Assembly (NCBI GenBank): GCA_039030555.1 | Contig: JBCCDY010000005.1 | Location: 124,001 to 188,000 of the forward strand | DNA: 64,000 nucleotides | Direction: 5' to 3' | Source of the DNA: JBCCDY01 sp039030555 | GTDB taxonomy: Bacteria; Bacteroidota; Bacteroidia; Cytophagales; Cyclobacteriaceae | In this document: positions 1 to 8,448 of the stretch, in pieces | How positions within the stretch are numbered: the first letter of the stretch is position 1 | Layout of the letters: each line of letters begins with the position of its first letter | The notes under the pieces: generated by a model | Databases searched by the model: none | Told to the model about the DNA's origin: nothing | The model's input: the letters and a program-made list of their open reading frames with translations, nothing else | Position numbers and translations under genes: made by a program

Positions 1-2
1 GG

Positions 3-926
3 GTAGATGAAATACTCGATATGCAACATCACCTTCAAATAGGGCATTTTCGTGATATCTGGGGAGGACAGCCCATTTTAAAAAGGCCTAACCTCCTATC
101 CGTCTTCGAAGTTAACGGATTGCCGTCTATTGAACTCCCCGACCGTTATACAAACATTACTCAGGAAACCCTCGAAAAAATCACAAAGCTGGAAGATTAT
201 TGCCTACAGCAATGCGATGTGATCTTTTGTCCTTCAGAAACCATAAAACAACACCTGATTTCCAGGAAGGTGCTGGCTACCAAAATTCAGGTATTACCTA
301 ATGGTGCAACGGTTCCCAAATCAATGAAGAAAATTCCTGGTCTTCCTGAAGAGTATATCGTTTATTTTGGTGCACTTCAACCCTGGCAAGGAGTCGACGT
401 CCTATTGAAGGCTATGCAATACTTACGGGATAAACCAGAGCTGAAGCTTCTTATTTGCAGTTCTCACAAAGAGAAACTATCACGTCCCTATCAAAAGCTG
501 GCTTCCCGCCTGGAACTCGATCAAAACGTAATCTGGAAGCATAAACTTAACAAGCAGATGCTCGATAAGATCTTACAACATGCGGTAGCCTCTATCGCCC
601 CACTAACGGAATGTAGTCGTAACCTGGAACAAGGTTGTTCTCCGCTCAAAATATTTGAAAGTATGGCCTGTAAAGTACCGATTATAGCTTCTGACCTTCC
701 GGTAGTCCGTGAGATACTGACACCAGAGATAGAGGCAAAATTAGTACGCCCTGACCGTCCGGCAGAACTGGCGAGGGCAATACGATTGCTGGTCGATTAT
801 CCACAATTTCGAAAGCAGCTGGCCGCCAATGCCTTCCACAAACTCAATGAACAGTATACCTGGGATAAAATTGATGTTAAACTTTCTGAATTTTATGATA
901 AATTGGTAGCTGCCGTTTACGCTTAA
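3..926 (+). CDS. Glycosyltransferase, GT4-like (5' end outside window)
   Basis: Retaining GT-B glycosyltransferase that would move a sugar from a nucleotide-sugar donor to a lipid or glycan acceptor in the cytoplasm. The frame is open through base 3, so the true start lies upstream of the window and the ATG at 21 is internal; about 307 residues are present. The C-terminal Rossmann lobe begins near VYFGALQPWQGVDVLLKAM, and the donor site is marked by KIFESMACKVPIIAS, where the family E-x7-E motif falls. The 3' end is complete. A 12-base gap to the next gene and the same strand for the next four genes suggest an operon for one surface glycan or glycolipid. Acceptor and sugar cannot be told from sequence. 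Confidence 0.85.
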   Translation, partial: VDEILDMQHHLQIGHFRDIWGGQPILKRPNLLSVFEVNGLPSIELPDRYTNITQETLEKITKLEDYCLQQCDVIFCPSETIKQHLISRKVLATKIQVLPNGATVPKSMKKIPGLPEEYIVYFGALQPWQGVDVLLKAMQYLRDKPELKLLICSSHKEKLSRPYQKLASRLELDQNVIWKHKLNKQMLDKILQHAVASIAPLTECSRNLEQGCSPLKIFESMACKVPIIASDLPVVREILTPEIEAKLVRPDRPAELARAIRLLVDYPQFRKQLAANAFHKLNEQYTWDKIDVKLSEFYDKLVAAVYA

Positions 927-938
927 CAATAATCTGAT

Positions 939-1949
939 ATGGGCAAAGCTGCTAAACTTTATCAATCACTCAGCCAACAACAAAAGCAATTCTATAAAGA
1001 AAAAACCTTGAGCACCACCATGAAGGTGAAGCAGTGGATTGCTTTCTTATCCAAAATATCAACGCTTGATAAGCTGGGAGATGGAAAAATCAAGAAACTG
1101 ATGGGCTTTGGTGTTGCCGCTATTGTGATAACCGTTGTTTCCTTTTTTGTTGCGTTAATCTCCGAAACGTATGAGGTATTGATTGGCTCTGCAGTTTTTC
1201 TAATTGCCGGAATAATACTTTTCGCTAAGCGAAAGGATGCGAAGGAGCAAGATATCAACAATTACCTTCGTCAATTTTTCATGCCCGTATTAAACGTATT
1301 AAAAGACAAAGCTGGTGAAAATGCCAAGCTCGGTGCCAGTCTAGATTTCAGGGACCCCAGGAAGGTGCTGGATCCGGTAAAAAGTGTAATAGGCACTCGC
1401 AAGCAAAGCATGTACAGCCCGACCTACATTATGACACGCCTATCTCTGAAAGACGGTACCCTTCTGGAGTTTGTGGTCAAAGACGATATTAAAGACCTGA
1501 ATTGGAAAAAACGTAGTGCCAGTGGTAAAACTAAGTATAAGAACAAAACGAAATTTGTCCATCAGTGCTTCATTAAGATGACGCTGGCAAAAACGGAATA
1601 TACCTGGAATGGTACTCAAACGGAAGGTATTGAAGTAGTTGATCACAATGGACATTATCAGGTGAAGTCAAAGATCAAGATCAAAAAGATAGGAGACCAT
1701 GTTTTACATGTGAAAGCCTTTTTTGAGGCCATTCAATCCATTTATGCACTATTCCAACCCCTGAATCCTTCTTCCGGGGCTTCTACGGTTCGTAATGATA
1801 CAGAAGAAGAATACCAGGATGATTATATGTTTATCCCTTATGTATGGTATGGTGGTTATTTTGATGATTACGACTACGACAGTTTCGATTATAGCGATAC
1901 CGGAGAAATCGTCATGGAAGATGAGGCTGCCAATGTATTTGATAGCTGA
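939..1949 (+). CDS. Unknown protein with two membrane helices and acidic/Tyr-rich tail
   Basis: I do not recognise the family. The 336-residue product starts with a basic, Gln/Lys-rich segment of about 50 residues, then two close hydrophobic helices (about residues 55-74 and 79-96) forming a hairpin, then a long soluble part with many Lys residues, and ends in an unusual tail rich in Asp and Tyr (about 300-336). No catalytic motif is visible. Its stop TGA overlaps the ATG of the next glycosyltransferase by one base (TGATG), so translation is probably coupled. Position between two glycosyltransferases suggests a membrane-associated role in the same pathway; that is inference from context. Confidence 0.75.
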   Translation: MGKAAKLYQSLSQQQKQFYKEKTLSTTMKVKQWIAFLSKISTLDKLGDGKIKKLMGFGVAAIVITVVSFFVALISETYEVLIGSAVFLIAGIILFAKRKDAKEQDINNYLRQFFMPVLNVLKDKAGENAKLGASLDFRDPRKVLDPVKSVIGTRKQSMYSPTYIMTRLSLKDGTLLEFVVKDDIKDLNWKKRSASGKTKYKNKTKFVHQCFIKMTLAKTEYTWNGTQTEGIEVVDHNGHYQVKSKIKIKKIGDHVLHVKAFFEAIQSIYALFQPLNPSSGASTVRNDTEEEYQDDYMFIPYVWYGGYFDDYDYDSFDYSDTGEIVMEDEAANVFDS

Positions 1950-3049
1950 TGGCGATCAGGCTGTTGTGGCTTACGGAAAATTATCCCCCCCAGCGTGGTG
2001 GAATGGCCCAATCCTGCGACCGCCTTATCTACGGGCTTCGGAGTAGCGGTTATGAAATTGAGATTATCCATTTTACGACCAGGGGAAATTCCTTTGTTCG
2101 AAAGCAGCAAAAAGGCGGTGGTTACACGGCCATTACCTTTGAAGACGGCGAGCCTCACACCTTAAACATGGCTTGGAACCACATCAAAACATTAGGTTCC
2201 TTCGATTATCTAATTGCCTTCGGTGGAAATCTTTCTATGACCGGTGCTCCGATCTTCAGCCGGTGGATGGAGACCAGGCTCATTACTTTCCTACGTGGTA
2301 ATGATTTTGATACCTCCATTTTTACAGCTCGAAAACGGGAAATCCTGCAATATGCTTTACAGGAGTCGTCGATTGTTTTTTCGGTAAGCGGTGAAAAACT
2401 GAAAAAGATCAATCGCTGGATACCGAATATAAACGTTCAGTTTGTACCAAATGGAATTGACCTGAAAGATTGGGCGCCTACCAAAAGTGAAGTCGACTTT
2501 TCTCAAGCATGGAAAGATGAGAATAGCCAGTACAAAACCTGCATTGGGCTTATCGGACAACTGAAACCAAAGAAGGGCGTACAGTTTTTCATCAATGCCC
2601 TCTCCAAAACGAGTTTGAAAGAAGAGGTCCATTTATTGCTCATTGGCGATATTGAAGAAGCCCATCAGCAGGAACTCGATGAAAAAGAATTATCCTACAC
2701 GCTCATCCCCTTTCGGGATCGTTATGAGTTGATGAAATACTATCTGTGCTGTGATGCGCTCGTCATTCCCTCCTTTTATGAAGGGATGCCGAACGTAATG
2801 CTGGAAGCCGGCTCTTTGGGTATTCCTGTTATTGCTTCTCAGGTAGATGGTATGGCTGACGTGATCTCGCATGAACAGGATGGATTACTGTTTCAGGTGG
2901 GCAATGAAGAAGCTTGCCGAAAAGCACTTTATCAGTTCATGTCCATGAAAGATCAATGGAAAGAACTTGGGCACGCATTAAAAACTAAAATTGAAAACAA
3001 ATACACCTCAGACCATGAAATTGAAGCCTATAAAAAATACATTGTTTAG
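1949..3049 (+). CDS. Glycosyltransferase family 4
   Basis: Full-length GT4 enzyme, 366 residues, the usual length for the family. The N-terminal acceptor lobe starts with LLWLTENYPPQRGGMAQ, the glycine-rich loop typical of GT4 enzymes. The linker and second lobe begin near LIGQLKPKKGVQFF, and the donor-binding E-x7-E region is FYEGMPNVMLEAGSLGIPV near residues 275-295. The start overlaps the stop of the preceding gene by one base. The 3' end overlaps the start of the following lipoprotein by about 35 bases. The second GT4 enzyme of this cluster; it probably adds a different sugar from the first, but specificity cannot be read from sequence. Confidence 0.88.
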   Translation: MAIRLLWLTENYPPQRGGMAQSCDRLIYGLRSSGYEIEIIHFTTRGNSFVRKQQKGGGYTAITFEDGEPHTLNMAWNHIKTLGSFDYLIAFGGNLSMTGAPIFSRWMETRLITFLRGNDFDTSIFTARKREILQYALQESSIVFSVSGEKLKKINRWIPNINVQFVPNGIDLKDWAPTKSEVDFSQAWKDENSQYKTCIGLIGQLKPKKGVQFFINALSKTSLKEEVHLLLIGDIEEAHQQELDEKELSYTLIPFRDRYELMKYYLCCDALVIPSFYEGMPNVMLEAGSLGIPVIASQVDGMADVISHEQDGLLFQVGNEEACRKALYQFMSMKDQWKELGHALKTKIENKYTSDHEIEAYKKYIV

Positions 3050-3680
3050 CAGCCTGATCGGCTTATCGCTACTCTTATTCAACTCTTGTGGAAGTAGTTC
3101 AGAAAAAAGTGCTGATGAAAGTACAGAAAAGCAAGCCACTGTAGCAAACAATCCTGCTGCTCAAGTAGCTCAAAAGCAATTTTATTACATCAATACAGCT
3201 GGTAATGAAAAGCTGGCAGAGATTACTACAGAAGGCGAAGATTTGATTATTTCATTAGCTAACTCCAATCTTTTTGGAGAGCTCAAACGAGCTGATAAAC
3301 GGAAATATGTTGATCAAAGTGACCAGTTAAAATATACGGTAAAGTACAAAGAAGATGGCTTTAAACTGAATGATCAAAACGAAGCATTACTGTGGAAAAT
3401 CAAACTTTATGATGATCATATTAAAGTTGCTGACAACAATGAAATGGAAAACAGCTACCGAGTTGGTTTATCAGGAACTTCAAAGATCAAGCTTAAGAAA
3501 GACGATGATGAACTTGCCGCTCTCATACTGAAGCCCGGAGATCCTTTCGTTCAAGTTAAGGAGCATTACATCATCCGGAATTTTGGTAACTCTTTGGCTT
3601 TAGGCATCCTTTTAATTGATGAAATACCAGACGAAGAGAAGTATATAATCTGTGCTGAATTACTGAAAAAGGAAAAGTGA
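3015..3680 (+). CDS. Lipoprotein of unknown function in glycosyltransferase cluster
   Basis: Exported lipoprotein of about 221 residues. I chose the ATG at 3015 rather than the one at 2991 because it gives a normal signal peptide: a Lys-containing start, the hydrophobic stretch FSSLIGLSLLLFNSC and a lipobox Cys, followed by a Ser-rich linker. The mature part is charged, with no transmembrane segment and no motif I recognise. It lies inside the glycosyltransferase operon: its start overlaps the upstream GT4 gene and its stop overlaps the GTG start of the next gene (GTGA). A periplasmic or outer-membrane partner of the glycan pathway is possible, but this is inference. Confidence 0.75.
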   Translation: MKLKPIKNTLFSSLIGLSLLLFNSCGSSSEKSADESTEKQATVANNPAAQVAQKQFYYINTAGNEKLAEITTEGEDLIISLANSNLFGELKRADKRKYVDQSDQLKYTVKYKEDGFKLNDQNEALLWKIKLYDDHIKVADNNEMENSYRVGLSGTSKIKLKKDDDELAALILKPGDPFVQVKEHYIIRNFGNSLALGILLIDEIPDEEKYIICAELLKKEK

Positions 3681-4501
3681 TCGCTTTTTATGCCATGGGC
3701 GGTGGATTAGGCCATCTTACTCGAGTACAAGCCTTTATCCATACCCATCAAATTAAAGATCCCTTTAAAGTCATCACCGCCAATCGATCAGCTTTCCGCT
3801 TCTTTTCTAGCCAAGAAGTTGTATGGATTGAAGCCAATGAAAGCACTACACCGATAGACCTAGCCAGTAAAATCCAAGAGGCCACCAAGGACATTCGTTT
3901 CGAAGTGCTTTACATAGATACTTTCCCTTGTGGCATATTGGGTGAATTGAATGGAAATCTGATTCGGGCCAAACGGAAACATTATCTAGCCCGGAGATTG
4001 ATCTGGAGGAATTATAGATCGCTAATTTCTGAAAACATATCTTTTGATAATACTTATCAGTTTGAGCCTTTAGAGCCTGATCATCAGTTATTTATAGAGA
4101 CTTATTGCAATTCGATTGTGAGCTATTCATTAGATTACAAGGCCCGTGATTTGGATCAAAAACAACTCGAAAAAAGCCTTTCCAAATCCATTTGGCTAAT
4201 CGTCCATAGTACCCAACCGGAAGAGTTACAAATATTGGTTGATCATGCGCAGGATATTGCAAAACTGGAACGAATAAAGCCTAAGTTTATCGTTATATCT
4301 GACGTTGAGATTCCCCTACCCGACTCTACCAAACTTCTACCTGAGGAAAATCCGGTTGAGTGGTATCCTAAAGCGGATAGAATCTTTACTGCTGGTGGAT
4401 TCAACACCTGGTATCAACTCAAAGCCTGGCGACACAAGCACACCGCTTTGCCCTTTCCACGCAAATTTGATGATCAGTTTTGGAGAATAGGTCAGCAATA
4501 A
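3677..4501 (+). CDS. MurG-like GT-B glycosyltransferase-related protein
   Basis: A 274-residue protein starting at GTG 3677, overlapping the previous stop by four bases. The N-terminus FYAMGGGLGHLTRVQAF is the glycine-rich GxGLGH loop of MurG-like and related GT-B enzymes. Near the C-terminus, TAGGFNTWYQLKAW resembles the donor-binding segment of the same superfamily (GG-xN). It is shorter than MurG (about 355 residues), so it may be a reduced or divergent enzyme. Last gene of the five-gene operon; the next gene (antiporter) is convergent after 24 bases. An alternative is a non-catalytic GT-B-fold protein. Confidence 0.7.
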   Translation: MIAFYAMGGGLGHLTRVQAFIHTHQIKDPFKVITANRSAFRFFSSQEVVWIEANESTTPIDLASKIQEATKDIRFEVLYIDTFPCGILGELNGNLIRAKRKHYLARRLIWRNYRSLISENISFDNTYQFEPLEPDHQLFIETYCNSIVSYSLDYKARDLDQKQLEKSLSKSIWLIVHSTQPEELQILVDHAQDIAKLERIKPKFIVISDVEIPLPDSTKLLPEENPVEWYPKADRIFTAGGFNTWYQLKAWRHKHTALPFPRKFDDQFWRIGQQ

Positions 4502-4525
4502 AATACTATGATGCTCAAATCCCGA

Positions 4526-5767
4526 TCATTTAATCTTAAGCTTTTTGATCAACTTTTCTACAGTCAGTCCCTGTACGATGATGGAAAAGATCACAATGAT
4601 ATATGTCACCACCAAGAAAAGGTCTCTTTCCATAGCGTCTGTCAAACCCAAAGCAAGTGCAATTGAAATCGCTCCCCTTAAGCCGCCCCAGGTCATGATC
4701 AAAGAAGTATTTGGGACAAAATCCAATTTCTTTTTGAATATTGCTACAGGAACAAGCAAGGAAACATATCTACACAGTAGTGATACGGGTATAGCTACCA
4801 GACCGATCAATACATAATTCGTTTTAAAGTCTATCACCAACAACTCCATTCCAATCAGTACAAAGAGAATGGCATTGAGCAGGATATCGATCAACTCCCA
4901 AAACTTATCGACATAGTCTTCAGTGAGTTTAGACATAGCAATCTGACGGCTTTTGTTCCCTCCTACGATCAAGCCCGCTACAACCATCGCCAAAGGTGCC
5001 GATACATGAAGATAGGTAGCCACTACAGTCCCTGACATCACAGAAGCCAGGGTAATGATCACTTCAATATTATAGTCATCAATTTTTTTCATCAGCAGGA
5101 AGGTTAACCACCCAATGAAACCACCTAAAAGTATGCCTCCGAAAACTTCCACCACGAACAACTTCCCTACGCTTTGTATGGAAAAACCAGCTTCCGTACC
5201 ACTAGCCAGTCCGAAAATAGTTAAGAAGATTACGACACCCACACCATCATTAAACAAGGACTCCCCTACTATTTTGATTTCTAGTTTCTTTGGAGCTCCA
5301 GCTTGTTTGAGGATACCTAAAACGGCAATAGGATCAGTGGGTGAGATTAAAGCGCCAAAAAGAAGGCAATAAATGAAACCAACCTCCAGTCCAAAGGCTT
5401 GCAAAACGTAGTAAGTACTCATTCCAATTAGGAAGGTTGAAACCAGTACACCAAAGGTAGCAAACGCTAACACAGGCCATCGTTGTTCGTTCAGCTTTTG
5501 AACATCGGTATGAAGCGCACCAGCAAAGAGCAGAAAGCTTAACATAATGTCCAATAAAACCACTTTGAAATCGATCTGCGTAATGATGAAACGCTCTGCA
5601 TTCAGTAGTGTATCATCCAAATAGCTCAGGGCGAATACACCGAGCGTAAATAGTATGGTGATCACCGTCAACCCAATAGTATTCGGCAGCTTGATGTACC
5701 GGACGTTGAGATAGCCAAAAAGTGCCGATAGAAATACCAAGATGCTGGTGATCACAAAATAGTCCAT
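4526..5767 (-). CDS. CPA1-family Na+(K+)/H+ antiporter, NhaP-like
   Basis: Inner-membrane cation/proton antiporter of 413 residues, about 12 hydrophobic helices throughout. Three CPA1 signatures are visible: ALISPTDPIAVLGILK (the ion-binding region of the family), GESLFNDGVGVVIFL with the conserved Asp, and WGGLRGAISIALALG in the C-terminal half. It has no cytoplasmic nucleotide-binding tail, as expected for short NhaP types. Role by family: sodium export and pH control, suited to a marine lifestyle. It is a single-gene unit, convergent with the glycosyltransferase cluster and divergent from the small gene at 5893. The transported cation cannot be assigned from sequence. Confidence 0.92.
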   Translation of the reverse strand: MDYFVITSILVFLSALFGYLNVRYIKLPNTIGLTVITILFTLGVFALSYLDDTLLNAERFIITQIDFKVVLLDIMLSFLLFAGALHTDVQKLNEQRWPVLAFATFGVLVSTFLIGMSTYYVLQAFGLEVGFIYCLLFGALISPTDPIAVLGILKQAGAPKKLEIKIVGESLFNDGVGVVIFLTIFGLASGTEAGFSIQSVGKLFVVEVFGGILLGGFIGWLTFLLMKKIDDYNIEVIITLASVMSGTVVATYLHVSAPLAMVVAGLIVGGNKSRQIAMSKLTEDYVDKFWELIDILLNAILFVLIGMELLVIDFKTNYVLIGLVAIPVSLLCRYVSLLVPVAIFKKKLDFVPNTSLIMTWGGLRGAISIALALGLTDAMERDLFLVVTYIIVIFSIIVQGLTVEKLIKKLKIK

Positions 5768-5892
5768 AATTGTAAATAGATTAAAAACTAAAGCTAATAA
5801 TCCCAGTCTTAGAATTTTAAGGCTTAGTCTAATATTTCTATCTTAGGTTAGCTTCATTAATATTTATAATTAAACAAAAACCTGCTCCAAGC

Positions 5893-6078
5893 ATGATTAA
5901 AATAGATAATCAGTATAGACCTCTTCTTTTAGAAGCCCTGGAAGATATGATGTATAAGCTTTCTTTAAAACTTGATGATTTAAAAGGGGAACCACTCCAT
6001 AAGGAAAGAAAAGAGCTTACGGAAAAACAGGCCGAACTCGAAAAGTTACAGCACCTCATTTCGACTTCAGATACTTAG
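5893..6078 (+). CDS. Small helical protein, function unknown
   Basis: A 61-residue protein, rich in Lys, Glu and Leu, predicted entirely helical (segments ALEDMMYKLSLKLDD and ERKELTEKQAELEKLQHLI can form a coiled coil). No membrane segment or signal peptide. It has an ATG start, sits alone between divergent and convergent neighbours, and has protein-like composition, which supports a real small gene. Function unknown. Confidence 0.55.
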   Translation: MIKIDNQYRPLLLEALEDMMYKLSLKLDDLKGEPLHKERKELTEKQAELEKLQHLISTSDT

Positions 6079-6131
6079 AACTCCTAAGTAATCCCGAAAG
6101 GCTTCATATATCATGGTGAATCCATCAAAGA

Positions 6132-6626
6132 TTAGTTAATGATGACTTTGTTTCCCGTTAAGCTTTCATAAGCATGATGGATATCAAACATTTGTTGTGC
6201 TCCTATCTTTTGTCCGGTTTGACCAGCCACGTAAAGAATAAGCGCACATACTCCTAAAACCGGGATGATCCATAAAACAGATGCATCAAGACCAAGATTC
6301 CAACGGGTGAGTCCCCACATACCCAAAAACATGGAGCTTATTCCAAGAGCCACATAACTCATGAAAAAGACTGCCCACATGGTAGGATTTGGTCCATAGA
6401 GCCCTCGAACGATAACATCTTCGCTTTCTTGTTCAAAAGAGAGATGGAGCTGAGGAGACCAAAAATGTTGATGTGCCGGATTGATCTTAATGTAGATATG
6501 TCCCGGAAGGTAGTTTGTAATAAATTGCGAATCACTTTTAAGAGCGGAATAGAGTTGTTCTTCGACCTGCTCTTTATTGCCTTTAATGAGGTGTTTGAAA
6601 CGGGGCCTGATCCTGAAACTAGACAT
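6132..6626 (-). CDS. Two-helix membrane protein, unknown
   Basis: A 164-residue protein. The first about 80 residues are soluble and basic; two hydrophobic helices follow (around MWAVFFMSYVALGISSMFL and VLWIIPVLGVCALILYVAG), then a short C-terminal tail. The layout of a cytoplasmic N-domain plus helical hairpin recurs in unnamed Bacteroidota proteins. No motif was found. It is a single gene, divergent from the 6826 gene. Confidence 0.6.
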   Translation of the reverse strand: MSSFRIRPRFKHLIKGNKEQVEEQLYSALKSDSQFITNYLPGHIYIKINPAHQHFWSPQLHLSFEQESEDVIVRGLYGPNPTMWAVFFMSYVALGISSMFLGMWGLTRWNLGLDASVLWIIPVLGVCALILYVAGQTGQKIGAQQMFDIHHAYESLTGNKVIIN

Positions 6627-6661
6627 ACCTGAAAATTAAATGATCCGCTAACATTCTGAAA

Positions 6662-6673
6662 TGACTTAAGTCA
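6662..6673. promoter_or_regulatory. Perfect 12-bp palindrome, candidate Crp/Fnr-type site
   Basis: TGACTTAAGTCA is a perfect palindrome of the TGAC-N4-GTCA shape bound by several Crp/Fnr-family regulators. It sits between divergent genes, 36 bases upstream of the 6132-6626 gene start and about 150 bases upstream of the 6826 gene. The sequence is seen; the regulator is inferred. Confidence 0.35.
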
Positions 6674-6825
6674 GTATGTGGGGTTAGTTTTAGTTATGAA
6701 CACTTCTACTGTAGATTTAAGCCAATCCAAACGCTCTGAGGGATGTATTATGAATTATCTTCGAACTAATCCTGCTCAGTTTTGGTATGCTGCTGATTCA
6801 CACCTAATTTTACTTACGTTTATAA

Positions 6826-7272
6826 ATGACACCAGAAGATCATAGTCATTCTTTTTATTCCTTAAAAGCGAGTCGTATCACAACCATTGCAATGACTTTT
6901 ATGGCTTTGGGTACATTGGCTGAGTTATTTCTTTTAGAGCATTATGAAGATAGCTGGCAGTTGATACCGATCGTTTTGATAGCCTTATCTATCGTTTTCT
7001 TCTTGGTTTTACAATGGAGTCCATCAACTATTATTACAAAAGTTTTTAAAGGTTTGATGATTGCCTGTGGAATGAGTGGCGTATTAGGTTCCTGGCTCCA
7101 TTTAAAAGCGAATATGGAATTTGAAGCTGAGCTTCACCCCTCCTATTCTTTTTTGACGCTGATTACCAACAGTTTCTCTGGTGCCTTTCCGGCATTAGCA
7201 CCCGGAAGTATGATCGTATTTGGCTTAATCGGATATTTATATATTACTTTGACAGCAAAACAATTTAAATGA
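6826..7272 (+). CDS. Four-helix membrane protein, unknown
   Basis: A 148-residue protein with about four hydrophobic helices (around residues 20-35, 47-65, 75-92 and 125-143) and a His-containing N-terminus. It resembles small unnamed Bacteroidota membrane proteins; no catalytic motif. Its stop overlaps the ATG of the next gene (ATGA at 7269), so the two are co-translated. The palindrome at 6662 may control the pair. Confidence 0.65.
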   Translation: MTPEDHSHSFYSLKASRITTIAMTFMALGTLAELFLLEHYEDSWQLIPIVLIALSIVFFLVLQWSPSTIITKVFKGLMIACGMSGVLGSWLHLKANMEFEAELHPSYSFLTLITNSFSGAFPALAPGSMIVFGLIGYLYITLTAKQFK

Positions 7273-7979
7273 ATCGAATTATAAAGTACTGGAGTATTGC
7301 GATGGTTATCGCTCTTACAGTGTCATGCGGAAGCAATACAAAACAGAAAAATGAAGAAGTAACTGAAGAAATCGTTTCTGAAACGGAATCTGAGGAAAGT
7401 GTAACAGAAGAAAACAACTCTTCGAGTATTATTAATCCGAACCTGGCTACTGCTGAAGAGCTTGAATCAAGCGGTTTGACAACGGAATTAGTTACTCAGA
7501 TCACGGAAAATCGACCTTTTTTATCCATGACGGATCTCAATGATTTAATTGGAGAATCGATGGATAGCACCCAAAAAGCTGCTCTGTATGAAAAGGTGTT
7601 TATCAAATTCAATCTGAATACGACTCCGGAAGATGATTTTAAGTTAATTCCGGGTGTAGGCGATCGTATGGCACATGAATTTGAAGAGTATAGGCCGTAC
7701 GTTAAAATAGCTCAGTTTCGTGAAGAAATGGGTAAATATGTGGATGATGAAGAAATAGTCCGTTTTGAACACTATGTGTTTGTTCCGGTCGAACTCAATT
7801 CAGCAACCAAAGAAGAAATTCTAGCGATACCCGGTGTGGGTGATCGTATGTTACATGAATTTGAAGAATACCGACCTTATAAAAGCATGGAGCAATTTCG
7901 TAAAGAGATCGGAAAATATGTAGATGAAAATGAATTGAAACGTCTGGAACGATTTGTTTACTTATCGGATGAAAAATAG
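7269..7979 (+). CDS. Secreted lipoprotein with repeated helix-hairpin-helix (ComEA-like) units
   Basis: A 236-residue lipoprotein. The signal sequence ends in a lipobox (VIALTVSCG), then an acidic Glu/Ser/Thr linker of about 40 residues. Three tandem helix-hairpin-helix units follow: a degenerate one (NPNLATAEELESSGL), and two close copies with the hairpin IPGVGDRMAHEFEEYRPY and IPGVGDRMLHEFEEYRPY. In ComEA such motifs bind double-stranded DNA without sequence preference, and the NxATxEEL-xxIPGVG pattern matches that family. The near identity of the last two units points to internal duplication. Anchored outside the cytoplasm, it could bind extracellular DNA; the product is not cytoplasmic DNA repair. 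It is co-translated with the preceding membrane protein. Confidence 0.8.
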   Translation: MNRIIKYWSIAMVIALTVSCGSNTKQKNEEVTEEIVSETESEESVTEENNSSSIINPNLATAEELESSGLTTELVTQITENRPFLSMTDLNDLIGESMDSTQKAALYEKVFIKFNLNTTPEDDFKLIPGVGDRMAHEFEEYRPYVKIAQFREEMGKYVDDEEIVRFEHYVFVPVELNSATKEEILAIPGVGDRMLHEFEEYRPYKSMEQFRKEIGKYVDENELKRLERFVYLSDEK

Positions 7980-8006
7980 ACTTGTCAACTTCATCTAAGT
8001 TTATTC

Positions 8007-8036
8007 AAAAGCGATGTCAGTAATGATATCGCTTTT
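8007..8036 (+). terminator. Intrinsic terminator after HhH lipoprotein
   Basis: A 12-bp stem (AAAAGCGATGTC / GATATCGCTTTT, one G-U pair) with a 6-base loop, ending in a T run. It is 27 bases after the stop codon. Confidence 0.8.
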
Positions 8037-8188
8037 TCAGTTTCCAGATATGTACTTAGGGCATCCTTGACAATTGATTTGTATCCAAAACCGCATTTTA
8101 CACTGTCTGAGGACTAATTTGGTGTTGATATACGAATCGTATAATCTCAAAATTAAAGAAAAAGGGCTGATTTCAAGGTTCAGGAATG

Positions 8189-8343
8189 GCCTTGAGTAAA
8201 TTTTGATCAGAAATTCAGACCATGATAATCAGAATTGAATCCGCTGTTTGAGCGGAGCGAGTTTCGGATTCAATGTGTCAAACAGTCTGAATTCCAGAAA
8301 TTTACTCACAGCCTTGACTTTTTTGCTTCTTTTTTGGGTCAAG
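8189..8343. repeat. Structured intergenic element with nested inverted repeats
   Basis: The 470-base gene-free interval 7980-8448 holds the terminator above and this folded element. Outer imperfect arms pair 8189-8220 with 8285-8313. An inner perfect 10-bp inverted repeat ATTGAATCCG / CGGATTCAAT (8234-8243, 8265-8274) encloses CCGCT-N5-AGCGG (8241-8255). A third hairpin, CTTGAC (8313-8318) with GTCAAG (8338-8343), has a pyrimidine-rich loop. The nesting and absence of a reading frame suggest a miniature mobile or REP-like element of the kind scattered through Bacteroidota genomes, or a structured RNA. No second full copy is in this window. Confidence 0.55.
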
Positions 8344-8448
8344 CCAAAAATGAAGAGCTAGTCTGGATTGAGGATAAAATGAATTAACAGGGACACACTA
8401 TTTATGCTTTGACCTATAATGTAAGACTCTAGCTTACTTCAACCAGTA

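Noticed and set aside
6696..6845. A 49-codon plus-strand ORF just before the 6826 gene
   Set aside because: It overlaps the start of the better-supported 6826 gene in another frame, and its composition is not distinctive.
7980..8448. Possible CRISPR-like repeat array
   Set aside because: The repeats are inverted, not regularly spaced direct repeats, and no cas gene is present.
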